Shown here: piece after piece, positions 46,013-57,305 of the stretch
Position numbering within the stretch: the stretch's first letter is position 1
Layout of the letters: each line of letters opens with the position of its first letter
Assembly (NCBI GenBank): GCA_018873245.2
Contig: JAEMBT020000008.1
Coordinates: forward strand, 12,939,172-13,003,171
Source of the DNA: Archegozetes longisetosus
Taxonomy: Eukaryota > Arthropoda > Arachnida > Sarcoptiformes > Trhypochthoniidae
DNA: 64,000 nucleotides
Direction: 5' to 3'
The notes under the pieces: generated by a model
Seen by the model: the letters and a program-made list of their open reading frames with translations, nothing else
Told to the model about the DNA's origin: nothing
Databases searched by the model: none
Translations under genes and position numbers: made by a program

Positions 46013-47653
46013 GGTTGGCTTTTACTTTCCCGAGAAGCTGGCAAAGCCATTATGTACCTATATATTTATCTTCAGTATCACTTGACAAGCAAAAGTCTCA
46101 GGCCACACCCATTTCCAACGAAGCCTAAGCTTCGCCCGCAAAAAAATTTTGAGCTACGCCCACCAAAATTTTTCTAAATGTTCTTCTAAGTATACTGATT
46201 AAGAATATAGAAGCAGGTTCTAGAAATTCCTTCTGGGGGCGAAGTTATGAGTATTCAAAGTTTCGATATTTCGATTTTTAGTTGACTTTTACTTTCCCGA
46301 GAAGCAGGAAAGCCATTACATACCTATATATTTATCATCAGTATTACTTGACGAACAAGTCTCAAGCCACGCCCACTTCCAACCAGGTCTAAGCTCCGCC
46401 CACCAAAGTTTCCCAAGATATTCTTCCAAGTATACTGGTTGAGAATATGAAAACAGATTCTCGAAATTCCTTCTGAGGGTGGAGTTATGAGTATTCAAGT
46501 TTTTCTCATTTTGCTCATAAAAAACTACTTCAAATATTGTTTCAACGATATGATTCAACGAATTTCTTAAAATATTTAATGGCTACATAGCTGCACACAT
46601 TTGTAAAAATATATTTTATATATATCAAAAAAGAATTAACTAAGTTTATGCATGCAAATCATAAATTTCAATTATTTTATTGAAATTTATTGCACCAATC
46701 CAATTTTCAAGATTTAATATGTTTATGAAAATTGAGACTAAAAACTTAAGAAATTTATCGAGCTGATTTTATGTACTTTATTCTAATTTTATAGTTAAAT
46801 TAGTTTTTAGATTTTAGAAAGTTTTGAGTTATTTACATGTTTAAAAGATTATCAAGTTTAATTACTAACTTCGAAATCTAAATTATTGTCATACTTTATT
46901 TCTGTGTCAAAATACAAACCAATCCTAGGAACTGATGGAGGGTAGATTGGAACTAGCGCCAGCCGAAAGCAAGGTGCAACATCAAATGGGTGTAAAGCAT
47001 GCATGTCTTTCAGAAAAAATCTGAATCTTTCGTCATTCTGGTTGATATTTCTGATACTGAAATAAAATGAATGAAGATGATGAATACCGTAATTTCAAAA
47101 AATTCATGACCACTTTCTCAGAGGAAATTTTAATAAAACAAAGTCGATAAATTTCTTAAGTTTTTAATCTTAATTTTCATAAACATATTAAGTCTTAAAA
47201 AATTGTGCTGGTGCAATAAATTTCAATAAAATAATTGAAATTTATGATTTGCATACATAAACTTGGTTAATTCTTTTTTGATATATATAAAAAATATTTT
47301 TAAAAATGTGTGCAGCTATTTAGCCATTAAATATTTTAAGAAATTCGTTGAATCATATCGTTGAAACAACAGTTAAAGTAGTTTTTATGCGCAAAATAAG
47401 GAAAATTTGAATATTCATAACTCCACCCTCAGAAGGAATTTCGAGAATCTGTTTTCATATTCTCAAGCAGTATACTTGAAAGAATATTTTAGGAAATTTG
47501 GTAGGGGTAGCTCAAATTTATTTTGTGGGCGAAGCTTAAGCTTATTTGGAAGTTGGTGTGGCGTGAACCTTTTATGCTTGTTAAGTGATACTGATGATAA
47601 ATAGATAGGTATATAATCGCTTTGCCAACTTATCAGGAAAGTAAAAGCCAACC
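46013..47653. mobile_element. foldback element with a 9-bp target duplication and one duplicated arm segment
   Basis: The terminal GGTTGGCTTTTAC at 46013 is inverted at the right end (47641-47653). CATGACTCC is directly repeated at 46004-46012 and 47654-47662. The left arm contains two tandem versions of a roughly 260-bp segment (about 46020-46270 and 46278-46525, both carrying CTTTCCCGAGAAGC, CCACGCCC-like and GAAATTCCTTCTG blocks), while the right arm has one. Homology extends inwards to about 46770 and 47120 around an unmatched centre of about 350 bp. No transposase is encoded. Confidence 0.88.
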
Positions 47654-47702
47654 CATGACTCCTAAATATAATATAAAAGGCTTAGTGCTAAAGGTTTGAA
47701 GT

Positions 47703-47721
47703 AGTGAGTTAGTGAGTGAGT

Positions 47722-47782
<61 letters not shown>
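47703..47782. repeat. (GTGA)n/(GA)n microsatellite
   Basis: Short GTGA/GTTA units pass into an uninterrupted GA run of about 55 bases. It lies just outside the foldback element's right target duplication. Confidence 0.97.
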
Positions 47783-47787
<5 letters not shown>

Positions 47788-48820
47788 TTGTGCGTTTGCT
47801 AGCGCTGTTTTAATAAAATAATAATAGAGTTGAGAGCACATCAGATGCTTCTTTCTTAATCGTCGTTAAATTTTATATTCACTGCAATCGATATTCACAG
47901 ATCACAGGCCTTGTTTGATTTCTTCGATTATAGTTTCCTCATTTATTGCCACATTGCTGCAATTCTGTTGTCAGCTCGGCTCGTTGTACAGAATAATAGA
48001 CTAATTCTTATTAAAATACGCGCTATTCCAAAGGCGTTGTTGATCTTTTGTGACATTGTAAACATATGAGGGACTGAATCCCATTATTTCAGCTAATGGT
48101 ATGATATTCTTTGCCTTCATCTCTCGTTTGAAATACCTAAGAAAGTATAGCTTTAATAAATTGTAGTAATTTGACCATTTTTTCAAGAAATTCATTTTAA
48201 ATCAATATATCTCAATTGTAAAGTGCTTTATTGTGTTGACATTCTCTTTAATTAGTGGTATAGGAAATAGGGAGGCAAATTTTTCACCTTTTTAGGTCGA
48301 GTGTCGAACTTTATATATCATATTTTCATCCTAAAAATCAATAGTTTCAATAAATTATACCTCAAAAATCTAACTTATTTGAAAAATTATACTTTTTTCT
48401 TTAAAAAGATGTTTATTTGAAGGTAGTTTAAGTTAAAAGGAAATTGTTTTGGAAGTTGAGTCTTAGATTTTTAAGCTTCTCACTTCCACTTCAAAAAATC
48501 TTGCTTTTATTTGAAAACTTATACCTTTATCTCAATAAATAATAAAAAATAGTTGAAGAATAAATTTGAAAATTCTTATCACCTAAAATATCTTATTATA
48601 TAAATATTTAAATGATTTATTCAGAAGATTTTATAGTGATATGTTCTCTACTCTATTATTATTTAATTAAAACATAGCGCTAGCACACACACAAAATTAC
48701 ACTCTTCTAGAAACCCTTAGTACTATGCCTTTTATATTATAGTTAAGAGTCATGAGTATGGTATATAAAAATAACTCCAACTCGAAAATTAGTTCATGAA
48801 TAAAATGAACTTTTATGAGT
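47783..48820. other. intergenic, nothing recognised
   Basis: AT-rich; a 64-codon minus-strand ORF at 48001-48195 has no recognised domain. Confidence 0.45.
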
Positions 48821-49088
48821 CGTATCAATAGAAAGAATAAGCAATGCTATTTATAATTATGAACCATATAAGAATGATAATAATATCCGCCTTATGTTAA
48901 AATATGAATTTGTATTAGAAGATTCGAAAGATTATTCTAATAAAGGATTTAATATAACAGATACAGATTACTGTACTAGAAAAGCTAAAGGAACTCTAGA
49001 AGAAATAGCTGAATCAATTACCAATAAACATGGTTTTGAAACAAAGATATTAGATTTTACTTTAACTCATAAAAAACATCATTTTTAG
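48821..49088 (+). other. unrecognised open stretch, ~88 codons
   Basis: The frame is open from just after a stop near 48818 to the TAG at 49086-49088. It can be read from an ATG at 48894 as MLKYEFVLEDSKDYSNKGFN and onwards to LTHKKHHF. It is Lys/Asn/Asp-rich with a plausible helical segment (GTLEEIAESITNKHGF). Composition resembles the broken gene at 49950-50647, so the two may be related or share an origin. No family is recognised. Confidence 0.35.
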
Positions 49089-49949
49089 GAATTCTCTTAG
49101 AAATTTTTTAACTAAACGGGTTAATAATCATTCTTAAAACAATGAGAAATGTTTTTCTGTTCTATTAATCATTAAAAGCTAAAATTCTGTTTCTTAAGTC
49201 TTGACTAGGCTTAATACATGTGTTATATGAATTGTAATTTATTTCAATAATGTTAAAAATTTTCACCTTCGAAAATTCATATCTTTAAGATGGTTATTGA
49301 CTAAGAGATGGTTTCTTTATTGTTTAATTTATCTTTCGATATTCTTCATTTTGACACCTATATTGCTATGGTAAGTGGTGAAGATTAATGAGTAGACATT
49401 GGTCAGTCTAAATTTTGAACTGGTCATCATAGAAATTTTACTCAAATTTGATTCAATTCAGTTCATCATAAGCTTTCCAACGATATATATATATATGTTG
49501 TTATAGCTTTCTTAAATTTTGTGTACTTTTTGGTTTAAAATCATTATGAAATCAGGTGAAGTCCTCATGAGCCTTCGGCAAAATTCAAGTCACACATTTT
49601 AAAGTCTTCTATTCTCACAATAAGAAAAAAATAACTAATGCTTTCTTCTCATTATTTCATAGAAAGCAACGTAAAAGTATCCATAAACTTTTAAAGTTGT
49701 TTTTCAACTATTTTAAGCTTAAAATTTAATGAAAATTTTAATATTTTTGAAAATTAATAACAATTAAACTTATTTATTGATTTAATTGAAATTTCAGAGT
49801 TATATAGTGTATAATAAGATCTGTTGAATGATATAAAATTCATGCTGCTTTGAAAACTTTTACATTCACGATTTTTAAAACTAATAAATTGTTTCGCTAA
49901 CTTCATTAAACCCCGAAATAAAATAAACAAGAAATTAAAACACATTTAA
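49089..49949. other. intergenic, nothing recognised
   Basis: AT-rich DNA with a short (TA)n run near 49490. No credible ORF. Confidence 0.45.
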
Positions 49950-50647
49950 ATGGCTTCTTCATCATCTATTATGGACTATAAAAGTTTGTTACTTTTTATA
50001 AATTCTATTTTTTTTATTTAAATATTTTCAGATGAACTAACTATAGAATTATCTAATAATATATGGGAAGGTGTGATAGAATTACATAAGAAATTGCCAA
50101 CCGCAATACCTTAAAACAGAAGTTATTGGTGTGAAAAAGTTGATGAATTCTACTTAATATACTTTAAACATTTAAAGCCAAAGTAAGTTACTGTTAAGAT
50201 AATTTGATAATATTCCTTTTTTTTATTTTTATAGAAAAGATTCAATATCTAAAGCTGCTGATGAAGTATTTGATGAAATAAATGCTAGTGATAAGGAGAT
50301 TATAGAAGAAACTCATAAACTATTAAAATGAAAGTTAAAATCAAAGAAAAATTATCCGAATGAATTAATTAAGTTAATGAAAAGCAATATTTCCATTAGG
50401 AATGAGAGTAAACCTACGTAGTATTAATTTCGAAAAGTTAGTTCAAGCAAAAGGAATTATTGTTACAATTTGCAAAGGGTTAGGATTTCATCAAAAACAG
50501 ACATTAAAATACACGATTCAAGCTGAAGAATTTCTTTACAAAATTCAAGAACTGTGTCTAATTGATAGTAAAGAATTCAATGAATTTTTAATAGAATGTA
50601 ACAAAATGGTCCAAATCTTATGTTCAATTTTTGATTTCTTTATATAA
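49950..50647 (+). pseudogene. broken unrecognised gene, three exon-like blocks
   Basis: A start ATG at 49950 opens MASSSSIMDYK. A TTTTCAG acceptor then leads into a block reading ELTIELSNNIWEGVIELHKK. A further donor/acceptor pair (GTAAGTT, TTTTTATAG, about 50180-50235) leads to KDSISKAADEVFDEINASDK, and a last open stretch (50402-50647) includes QAKGIIVTICKGLGFHQKQ. Splice sites and composition support a former protein-coding gene of about 240 residues, mainly helical. In-frame stops (for example near 50112 and 50329) and a frame change show it is not intact. No family is recognised. Confidence 0.4.
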
Positions 50648-50855
50648 TTTTACCAAATGTTAATATATCGTTTTCTATTCTTATCAAGGAAAACTGCTGT
50701 CGATTTCTCAAATCTATTGCATTATTTAACATTGATAATATCAATTTGATATTAAAGAGTTAAATTATAATGCTAATTATATCCTGCTTCACAGTTAAAA
50801 AGTTTAGTTGATCATTTTATGAATATATTTTGAGTAATTATTAAAATCTAAAACT

Positions 50856-51801
50856 ATGAGATTTTCTAAACAGTGTGTAATATTTTCACTTTTAATTCTC
50901 TCTATAAGCTATGGTAAGTTAATTAATAACTAAATTTATTTTCACTTTAACGAAGTCTACTTTAGATGAATTGATGGCTGTGGATTCACCATGTGGTGAT
51001 TGGGAACCATACAAAGATGAGAAGTGTTTCAAGATTTTCGATAAAGTGGGAACTCAAACTTATGAAGATGCAGAAAAAACTTGTCGTCAGCAAGAAATTG
51101 GCTCGAGTTTGATAACAATTCCTTTTCAAGAAGAACAAGAGTTTATATCTAATTTCTTCAAAACTAACAAAATTCCAAACGATATGTGGATTGTAGTAAA
51201 ATATACTAATAATAAGTATAAATGGACTGATGACTCAGATCTAGTTTTCACTAATTGGGAACAAGGAAGCCCAAAAAATAAAACAGACTATTGTGTACAA
51301 ATGAATTCTGCTGAAAGTTCATTTGGAAAATGGTCTGATATACTTTGTAATAGAAAGAATCTTGTAGTATGTCAAAAGATGCAAATTTGGTCGCTTTATT
51401 ACTTGCAAAAAGTAGTTTTGAATACAATAAAAAGACCATTCCCGATTGGTTTCATTTATGTTCAGCTTCCGAACGAGGAATCTCCGACCGAGATATGGCC
51501 ATGGATGGTATGGAGTGATGTGAGTTCTGCATATGCAGGTGTCTTCTTTAGAGTCACAGGAGGGGAAGCTGCATCATTTGGACAAGTTCAGCAGGGCAAT
51601 TAACCAAGATTGGCGAAAGCCGAGTGCTATGGTGGTCAAAGTTATTTGAGCGTTACATCAATTCCAGAATCAGGATGGAGTAACACGATTGGTACAGCGA
51701 ATTTAAGAACTGGTGGTATGGAATCTTTAAGATTCTATATGTCAGGTGGAGAAGTGCGACCACGCAATATGGCAATTCGCATATGGAAAAGAACCGGATA
51801 A
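50856..51801 (+). CDS. secreted C-type lectin with a phage tail-fibre-like C-terminal part (reading frame broken about once)
   Basis: A signal-peptide exon (50856-50913, MRFSKQCVIFSLLILSISY) is spliced across a 52-bp intron (GTAAGT...TTTAG) to an exon starting at 50966. The lectin domain then runs CGDWEPYKDEKCFKIF, WIVVKYTNNKYKWTDD, FTNWEQGSP, DYCVQM, GKWSDILC and VVCQK, with the expected cysteines. The sugar/calcium EPN or QPD triplet is replaced (GSPKN), so classical mannose/galactose binding is doubtful. After the lectin domain the sequence resembles the receptor-binding tip of bacteriophage tail fibres: a PIGFIYVQLPNEE-type start, WPWMVWSDVSSAYAGVFFR, then GGEAASFG and the characteristic ending RPRNMAIRIWKRTG. 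That end is a widespread signature in phage and prophage fibres. The intron and animal lectin domain argue against contamination. The C-terminal part reads as an old acquisition; the copy appears broken about once. Function would be surface or microbe recognition, by inference. Confidence 0.7.
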
Positions 51802-51813
51802 ACCACTAATAAC

Positions 51814-52020
51814 TTAATGTAACGATGTCATTGAAGGAGATGTGTTATCCTTACTATGTTTCAAATTATTTTTTGATTTTCTATAGATAAAATATAGTAA
51901 AATTATACTCAATGCAACTAAAACACAAATTGAAACATAAATCCAATACCATAATCTTTTATTTTTAGAATAGAGATTAACTTTTTTGTCAGCATTATCT
52001 ATTAATTTCTCAATTATCAT
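51814..52020 (-). CDS. 68-residue single-pass membrane microprotein, unknown
   Basis: The ORF begins MIIEKLIDNADKKVNLYSKN with an amphipathic N-terminal half. One hydrophobic helix follows (about residues 24-45, IYVSICVLVALSIILLYFI), then a basic tail (YRKSKNNLKHSKD). It lies convergent with the lectin gene, 12 bp beyond its end. It could be a tail-anchor-like protein or a chance ORF; no family is recognised. Confidence 0.35.
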   Translation of the reverse strand: MIIEKLIDNADKKVNLYSKNKRLWYWIYVSICVLVALSIILLYFIYRKSKNNLKHSKDNTSPSMTSLH

Positions 52021-53052
52021 TTATAAAGTTAAAAGCATGTTCAGTAAACGTCGCTTTCTTTATTGTTGTTTCTAATTACATTTTTTGTATAGCAAAGACT
52101 GGATTTTTTGTTCGTCGTAGTGATTAACATCTTTAAGTTCTTTTTTAAATATTAATTTTGTTATCCTTCAATTCAACTTCATTCATTCTTTCGATAGATT
52201 CAACAGCTGCCACACCAAGTTCCTTTAAAACTATTGTCTGTATATATTTGAACTGTATAATTAGTACTGAAGGTTTTATTTGAAAATTTACAAGAATACA
52301 AAATCATAAGATATTACAATTGCCACGCTGTAACGCTGAGACGAGTCCAAAGAGGTCACCATCATGAGGCTCCGCTCACCCGATATCGAACCACGCCTAT
52401 TTTTTATTTTAGCCACTCCCACTGACTCCACCCCCACAATATGGATCTCAAAAGAAAGGTCTAAGTGAGTAGAGTCCATTGGTAAAGGTCGCGTGATTAT
52501 AGGATGCATACTTCCTGAGAAATTGACTAAAAACACTCTCTTTAGTCAGTTAAACATGAATAACTTTCAAATGGCTAATTCAAATTTTAAACTGATTTCA
52601 GCTGAGTAACTAGATAATCAGCATTTTTAAAAATTTTAAGGATTTTTGACAAGATATAGCGGTAGGAATGAAAAGTGCTTTGAAAGTTAAAAATTAATTT
52701 TTTAAATAACTGAAAAACTAAATGAAATGATTTTAATTATTCGACAAATATTGGATGTTATTTATGTGAAAATTGTTTAAAATAGATTTCTAAACAAGTT
52801 TCGGGTCATTTTTTGTTTTTATTGATTTATTTATTTAAAATTACTTAAAAATAGAAGTAAGTGGCCGGCTATCAATTCAAAAGAGGAATTGGTGGCAGGC
52901 CGTCAAAAGGCTTATAAAACAATATGTGGTGCCTTCCGGAGAAAATATTTCATTAATATATTGAACTCTATATCCAATCGACTGCAGGAAGTGTTGGAGG
53001 CAGCCGGTGGTTATACCAGCTATTGATTCTTTGAGCTTAATTTTTGTAAATA
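52021..53052. other. intergenic; includes a GC-richer repeat-like patch
   Basis: At 52310-52520 a more GC-rich block with CACGCC, CCACTCCCACTGACTCCACC and similar runs resembles sequence in the foldback arms (for example CACGCCCAC in 46360-46400 and GGGCG runs at 55730-55900). It may be a fragment of a related repeat. The rest is AT-rich and empty. Confidence 0.35.
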
Positions 53053-54056
53053 CAGGGTTAAAAGAAAAGACTCTGTAAAAATAAAAGTTAATAACTTTTT
53101 AATTATTCGAACGATTTAAAATTTTTTTGTTTAAAAGTAGAATAATGGGAGTTTTTTTCTAGCTTTGGAATTTTTATGATTCTAGCACCCATGTCATTTA
53201 TATTCGTGAAATAGTTAACGTTACAGTCTATGGGAAAAATTTCAAATTTTAATAGCTTGAAAACGCGAGCCGATATCGACACCATTTCTACAAAATATGT
53301 TTATTATATCATTATAGTCAACCTTATCAAATTTGACAGCCATTGGTCAAGAACTTTAAAAGTTATGGCTATTTCTCATATTTTCATGCAGAATGTAGAG
53401 GATATAAAATAATAGACTCGGTAAAAGTGAAAGTTAATAACTTTTAATCTGCTTTATTTAGTAAAGTGAAATTCAAGATAAAATAGACTCGATATGCCAA
53501 CCATTTTGATTATGGATGTGGTACAAACGAACTTTGAAGTTCTCGATCACATTATTGAGAACATCGAAGGATATCTTTTCTATTTCAATTTTGATTGCGT
53601 TTTCGAGTTGTTCCATCGTTAAAGGATTAAAATTCTCAATTCTAAAAATGTGGCTTAGTTTCAAGACTTAAAATTAAAAAAAGCTATAAAGAAATACTTT
53701 TAAGGAGTTCAATATTCTACATTCTGTATGAAAATATGAAAAATAGCCATAACTTTAAAAGTTCTTGACCAATGGCTGTCAAATTTGATAAGGTTGACTA
53801 TAATGATATAAATATATTTTGTAAAAATTGTGTCGATATCGGCTCGCCTTTTCAAGATATTCAAATTTGAAATTTTTTCCCATAGACTGTAACGTTAACT
53901 ATTTCACGAATATAAATGACATGAGTACTAGGATCATAAAGATTCCAAAGCTAGAAAAAAACTCCCATTATTCTACTTTAAAAAATTTTTTTTAAATCGG
54001 TCGAATAATTAAAATGTTATTAACTTTATTTTTACGGAGTTTTCTTTTACACTCTG
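53053..54056. mobile_element. Tc1/mariner-type element, ~345-bp inverted arms, only the transposase C-terminus left
   Basis: CAGGGTTAAAAGAAAAGACT at the left and the inverse of CAGAGTGTAAAAGAAAACTC at the right are flanked by TA. The arms at 53053-53400 and about 53712-54056 are roughly 90 per cent identical. The loop encodes, on the minus strand (53664-53473), LTMEQLENAIKIEIEKIS and VLNNVIENFKVRLYHIHNQN. This matches the end of DDE transposases that finish with ...ML.NV..NF..RL..CI..NG.H.E. All catalytic parts are missing, so this is an internal-deletion derivative. Confidence 0.8.
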
Positions 54057-54380
54057 TATTTCCATTTTTATTGAAAATTTTCCTAAAAATTTGTTTTGTG
54101 TTAATTTGAATAAATTCATTTTTACTTAACTTGATCCAGTTATTTTTATTGATTTTAAAAAGCAACATCTCTTTAAAATTGTTTAAATATAAGAAAAGTT
54201 AAGTTTAAATTTTAAAATACTATAGCTTAATGATCCTAGTAATTTCTGAAAAAATATTCTAAATTTTAAAATGCTGATTATTCAGCTGCTCAGAACTGAA
54301 ATCCGGTTGAAAATCAGATCATCCAATCAAAATTTATTCGACTTTAATCGACTTAAGATAGTTTAGTCCGTGGGTGTTTA

Positions 54381-54645
54381 TGTTATATTGGATCCGTTAG
54401 CCACCTATTGCTGTTGTCCCTCCCTCACGCGCTCAACTTCTTAAAATGTCTCTATCAGAACAAGCTCGGGGCGAGCCGACCCACACAATAAAGGCAGTAG
54501 AGTGTGCGAAACAAGCCGAGCCGCGGTATAAATGCGGCAGAGCACAACTTGTATATATTTATAAAACAAGGAACAACCAGCCTAGGAAACCAACCTGGAT
54601 ATTCCTCCGTGGATCCAGTCGTCAGTTGAGTACTGTAATGTTCTA
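54381..54645 (+). other. GC-rich block with a TATA-like box, possible solo-LTR fossil
   Basis: The block starts TGTTATATTGGATCC, contains an AATAAAG and then a good TATA-like box (GGTATAAATGCGG, about 54525-54537), followed by an initiator-like TCAGTTG. This order resembles a long terminal repeat of the Ty3/mdg1 kind. I found no clear target duplication or internal element, so only a fossil fragment can be proposed. It could equally be an orphan promoter. Confidence 0.25.
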
Positions 54646-57305
54646 AAGTGAAAAAACATAATTTCGAGAAAAATGACTTCAAAGTTTAGCAATTCATAGT
54701 ACTTAAGTGTGATCGAGAAACTTAATGTTGATAATACAATTGATTAAAAGGCTTCGGGTCTACTTATAACTGGTTCTAAATCAAACCTGAAAAATATTTT
54801 ATTGAACTAATATATAATAGTTTTTTAATTAAGAACTTTATTGCACTGAAATTAAAGTAGAAAGTTAGTGCTATAAAGTTCTATTATAAAAAACCTTAAA
54901 ATTTTCAATTTTTGGATAATATTTTGATGAATTTATATTTTTTTATTTTAAAAGATGAAACAACATATTTTTCATAAATTCAATGAATTCTAAATTATTA
55001 TTATTTTCTGAAAAATTATTTGATATTCAAAAATGTTAACCAATCAAAAACCGATGAAAAATTTTGAATAGAACTCAAAATATAGTACAATTTCACAAAA
55101 CTTTAATAATCTTAAATAATCTTAAGCGCACATAAATTTTAAACTCATTAATTTATTTAATTTATAAATATAATTTCAAAATAGAACATTTTAATTCACT
55201 AAATTAATGAATCACACTATAGGTTAAAGCTCGAATCAAGTCTAAAAGCATACTCAAAACCAATGGAAATCATTTTCTATATATTGCAAATTATTAGTGA
55301 TAATTAATAATCATTAATCAGGAATTATAACGAACTAACTAAAGAATATTCTAAAAATATATTCGTAAATAATATGCTCTATTTTATTTTTCAATCGTCA
55401 TTTCAAAAATTTAATTTAAGACAGTTTATTAGCTGAAACTAGTATATAATCTATTTAGAACTTTATAGCACTAACTTTTTCATCTGAAAACAGATAGAAC
55501 TTTATTGCATTGTAATTTTTTCAAAAAATATACCGAATATTCGAACTTATATTATATAAATGGATACAGAATTTTATAGAGATTTTGAAATCATCAATAT
55601 TTCATTTTCGGGAAAAAATGCATTTAGAACCTTATAGCACTGAGGCGACGATATATTCGCAGCTCATGTACCCATAAAATAGGACATAATAGAACTAATT
55701 CTATACACGTGAAATAGAAAAGTGGGCGTAATTAAAGTAGTGCTTATAGTAGGAGGGTAAGACCTTGTAGGTGTAATCTATATGAGTTAAAGATTAAAAC
55801 CTGCCCATAGCCACGCCCCTAGAACGCAATTTTGAATTTTTCAAAAAAGTGGGCGGAGCCTCATGGGACCGCCCCAATCAACTCTACTCATCATACTGGT
55901 CACGCCCATATAGGGGTCGATCACCTTATATGGTGCGCCACATTTGGCAGCCCCAACCCTGTTGAACAATTCATGTTCCATAACACCGACATGAGAAATA
56001 ATCTATTTACTACGAATGCATGTAAATATCGACCAAACTTTAGATAATGTTTTTTTGCTTGAAACAATTCGACCATTTCTGCTTTGATCGACACTTCCCT
56101 ACAATTTCGGTAGCGATAGCTAAGATTCCGATGTCTGTTGATGGTTTTGGAATTGCCATCTAAAAGTTTAACTTGATTCATTTAGGAGAAATTCGAATTG
56201 GTATTGCTAAGTTATCGCCTGCACTATTCACTTAATATTTTAAAAAATTTTTATGCTATGAAGCTTTGAATTTTGCTGACTTCACTATAGCAGTGAATTT
56301 CAATCAAACTTTCGATTGAAAAGTAAGAAAATTGGAAATCTATTTGGTAATAGTGATCTAACTCAAAAAATGAAATTTTCAGATATTATAACTTTATAAT
56401 GTAAATTTGTCACAGATCTTTTTAAGTATAAAAAGCGTATTATCTCCAATTCTAATGCGCTTTCTATCATTATCTTATGACAATGGATAACTTTAATCAA
56501 CAAAGTTGAGATAATTTTTTCAACTAACGAAAAATAGATTTCAACAGGTTTCAGTCTGAAGGTTGTTATTCAGAAGATCGAGAATTATCGATAGTGATGT
56601 GTTTTCAACTTAATAGGAGTGAGAATTCAAATTCAAACTTACCAATAATACCAATAATTATATGTACTAAGTGCTTTTTATGACGAGTTTTCCTTGGGGC
56701 TCAACAAATCATGAGATACGAAAACGGGCCTTTCCCTCAATTCAAGGATTTGCAAACCTTTGAAATAAAAAGTTTCACTGGTATTGCAAAGCAATCTAAT
56801 ACTTCTTATCACAGTGTCAATGAATAATAAGAAGGTTGAGTCATAATAAACTTTGAGCTTGCGACCAATAAAACTTAAGATTACTCGAAGCTCGAGATAA
56901 AGAGTGCGTTTCTCTCCATTTAAATGCAATTCAATATGAAATACTATAAGCTAATATTATAAGCTGCTATAATATAAACTTTTATGCATTGAAGTGAATG
57001 CCTGCAAAAACAGGTTATGCGTCGTAAAAAGACGTATTTGTTGAACACAGAGATTTAAGTAAAGCTAAATTGCGTCATTCGTTAGAAATAGTCCTATTTA
57101 TAATTGAAATTGATAGCAAAGTCTGACTAATCCTAAACAACATAAGTGTAATGCTTTTATGAAGTGTTGGCAACTGTTGCTTATAGTTATTAGTTAGACG
57201 TTTGTTTGATCTACTTATCAATTCGTTTGTTTTCATTTGTTTATTGTTGAGCTGTTTATTAAATCTTCATTCAATAGATCGAAAGTGTTGTCTTTTTTGA
57301 TAATT
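54646..57305. other. intergenic; scattered AGAACTTTATAGCACT motifs and GGGCG patches
   Basis: AGAACTTTAT(A/T)GCACT occurs at about 54834, inverted at about 54871, and again at about 55453, 55491 and 55625. This suggests a worn inverted-repeat element across 54830-55640. At 55720-55960 a GC-richer stretch has repeated GGGCG/CGCCC motifs (GTGGGCG, CCACGCCCC, GTGGGCGGAGCC). No protein-coding gene was recognised; the ORF at 56678-56929 has no domain. Confidence 0.4.

Noticed and set aside
47703-47782. CRISPR-like or satellite array
   Set aside because: It is a simple GA microsatellite with no spacers; no CRISPR array exists in the window.
50856-51801. Bacterial or phage contamination in the assembly
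   Set aside because: The segment is contiguous with an animal-type lectin domain, a spliced signal-peptide exon and AT-rich host DNA. Contamination remains checkable with reads but is not the simplest reading.
54446-54646. 66-residue ORF as a gene
   Set aside because: It overlaps a GC-rich block with TATA and initiator-like motifs and has no domain; better explained as promoter or LTR-like sequence.
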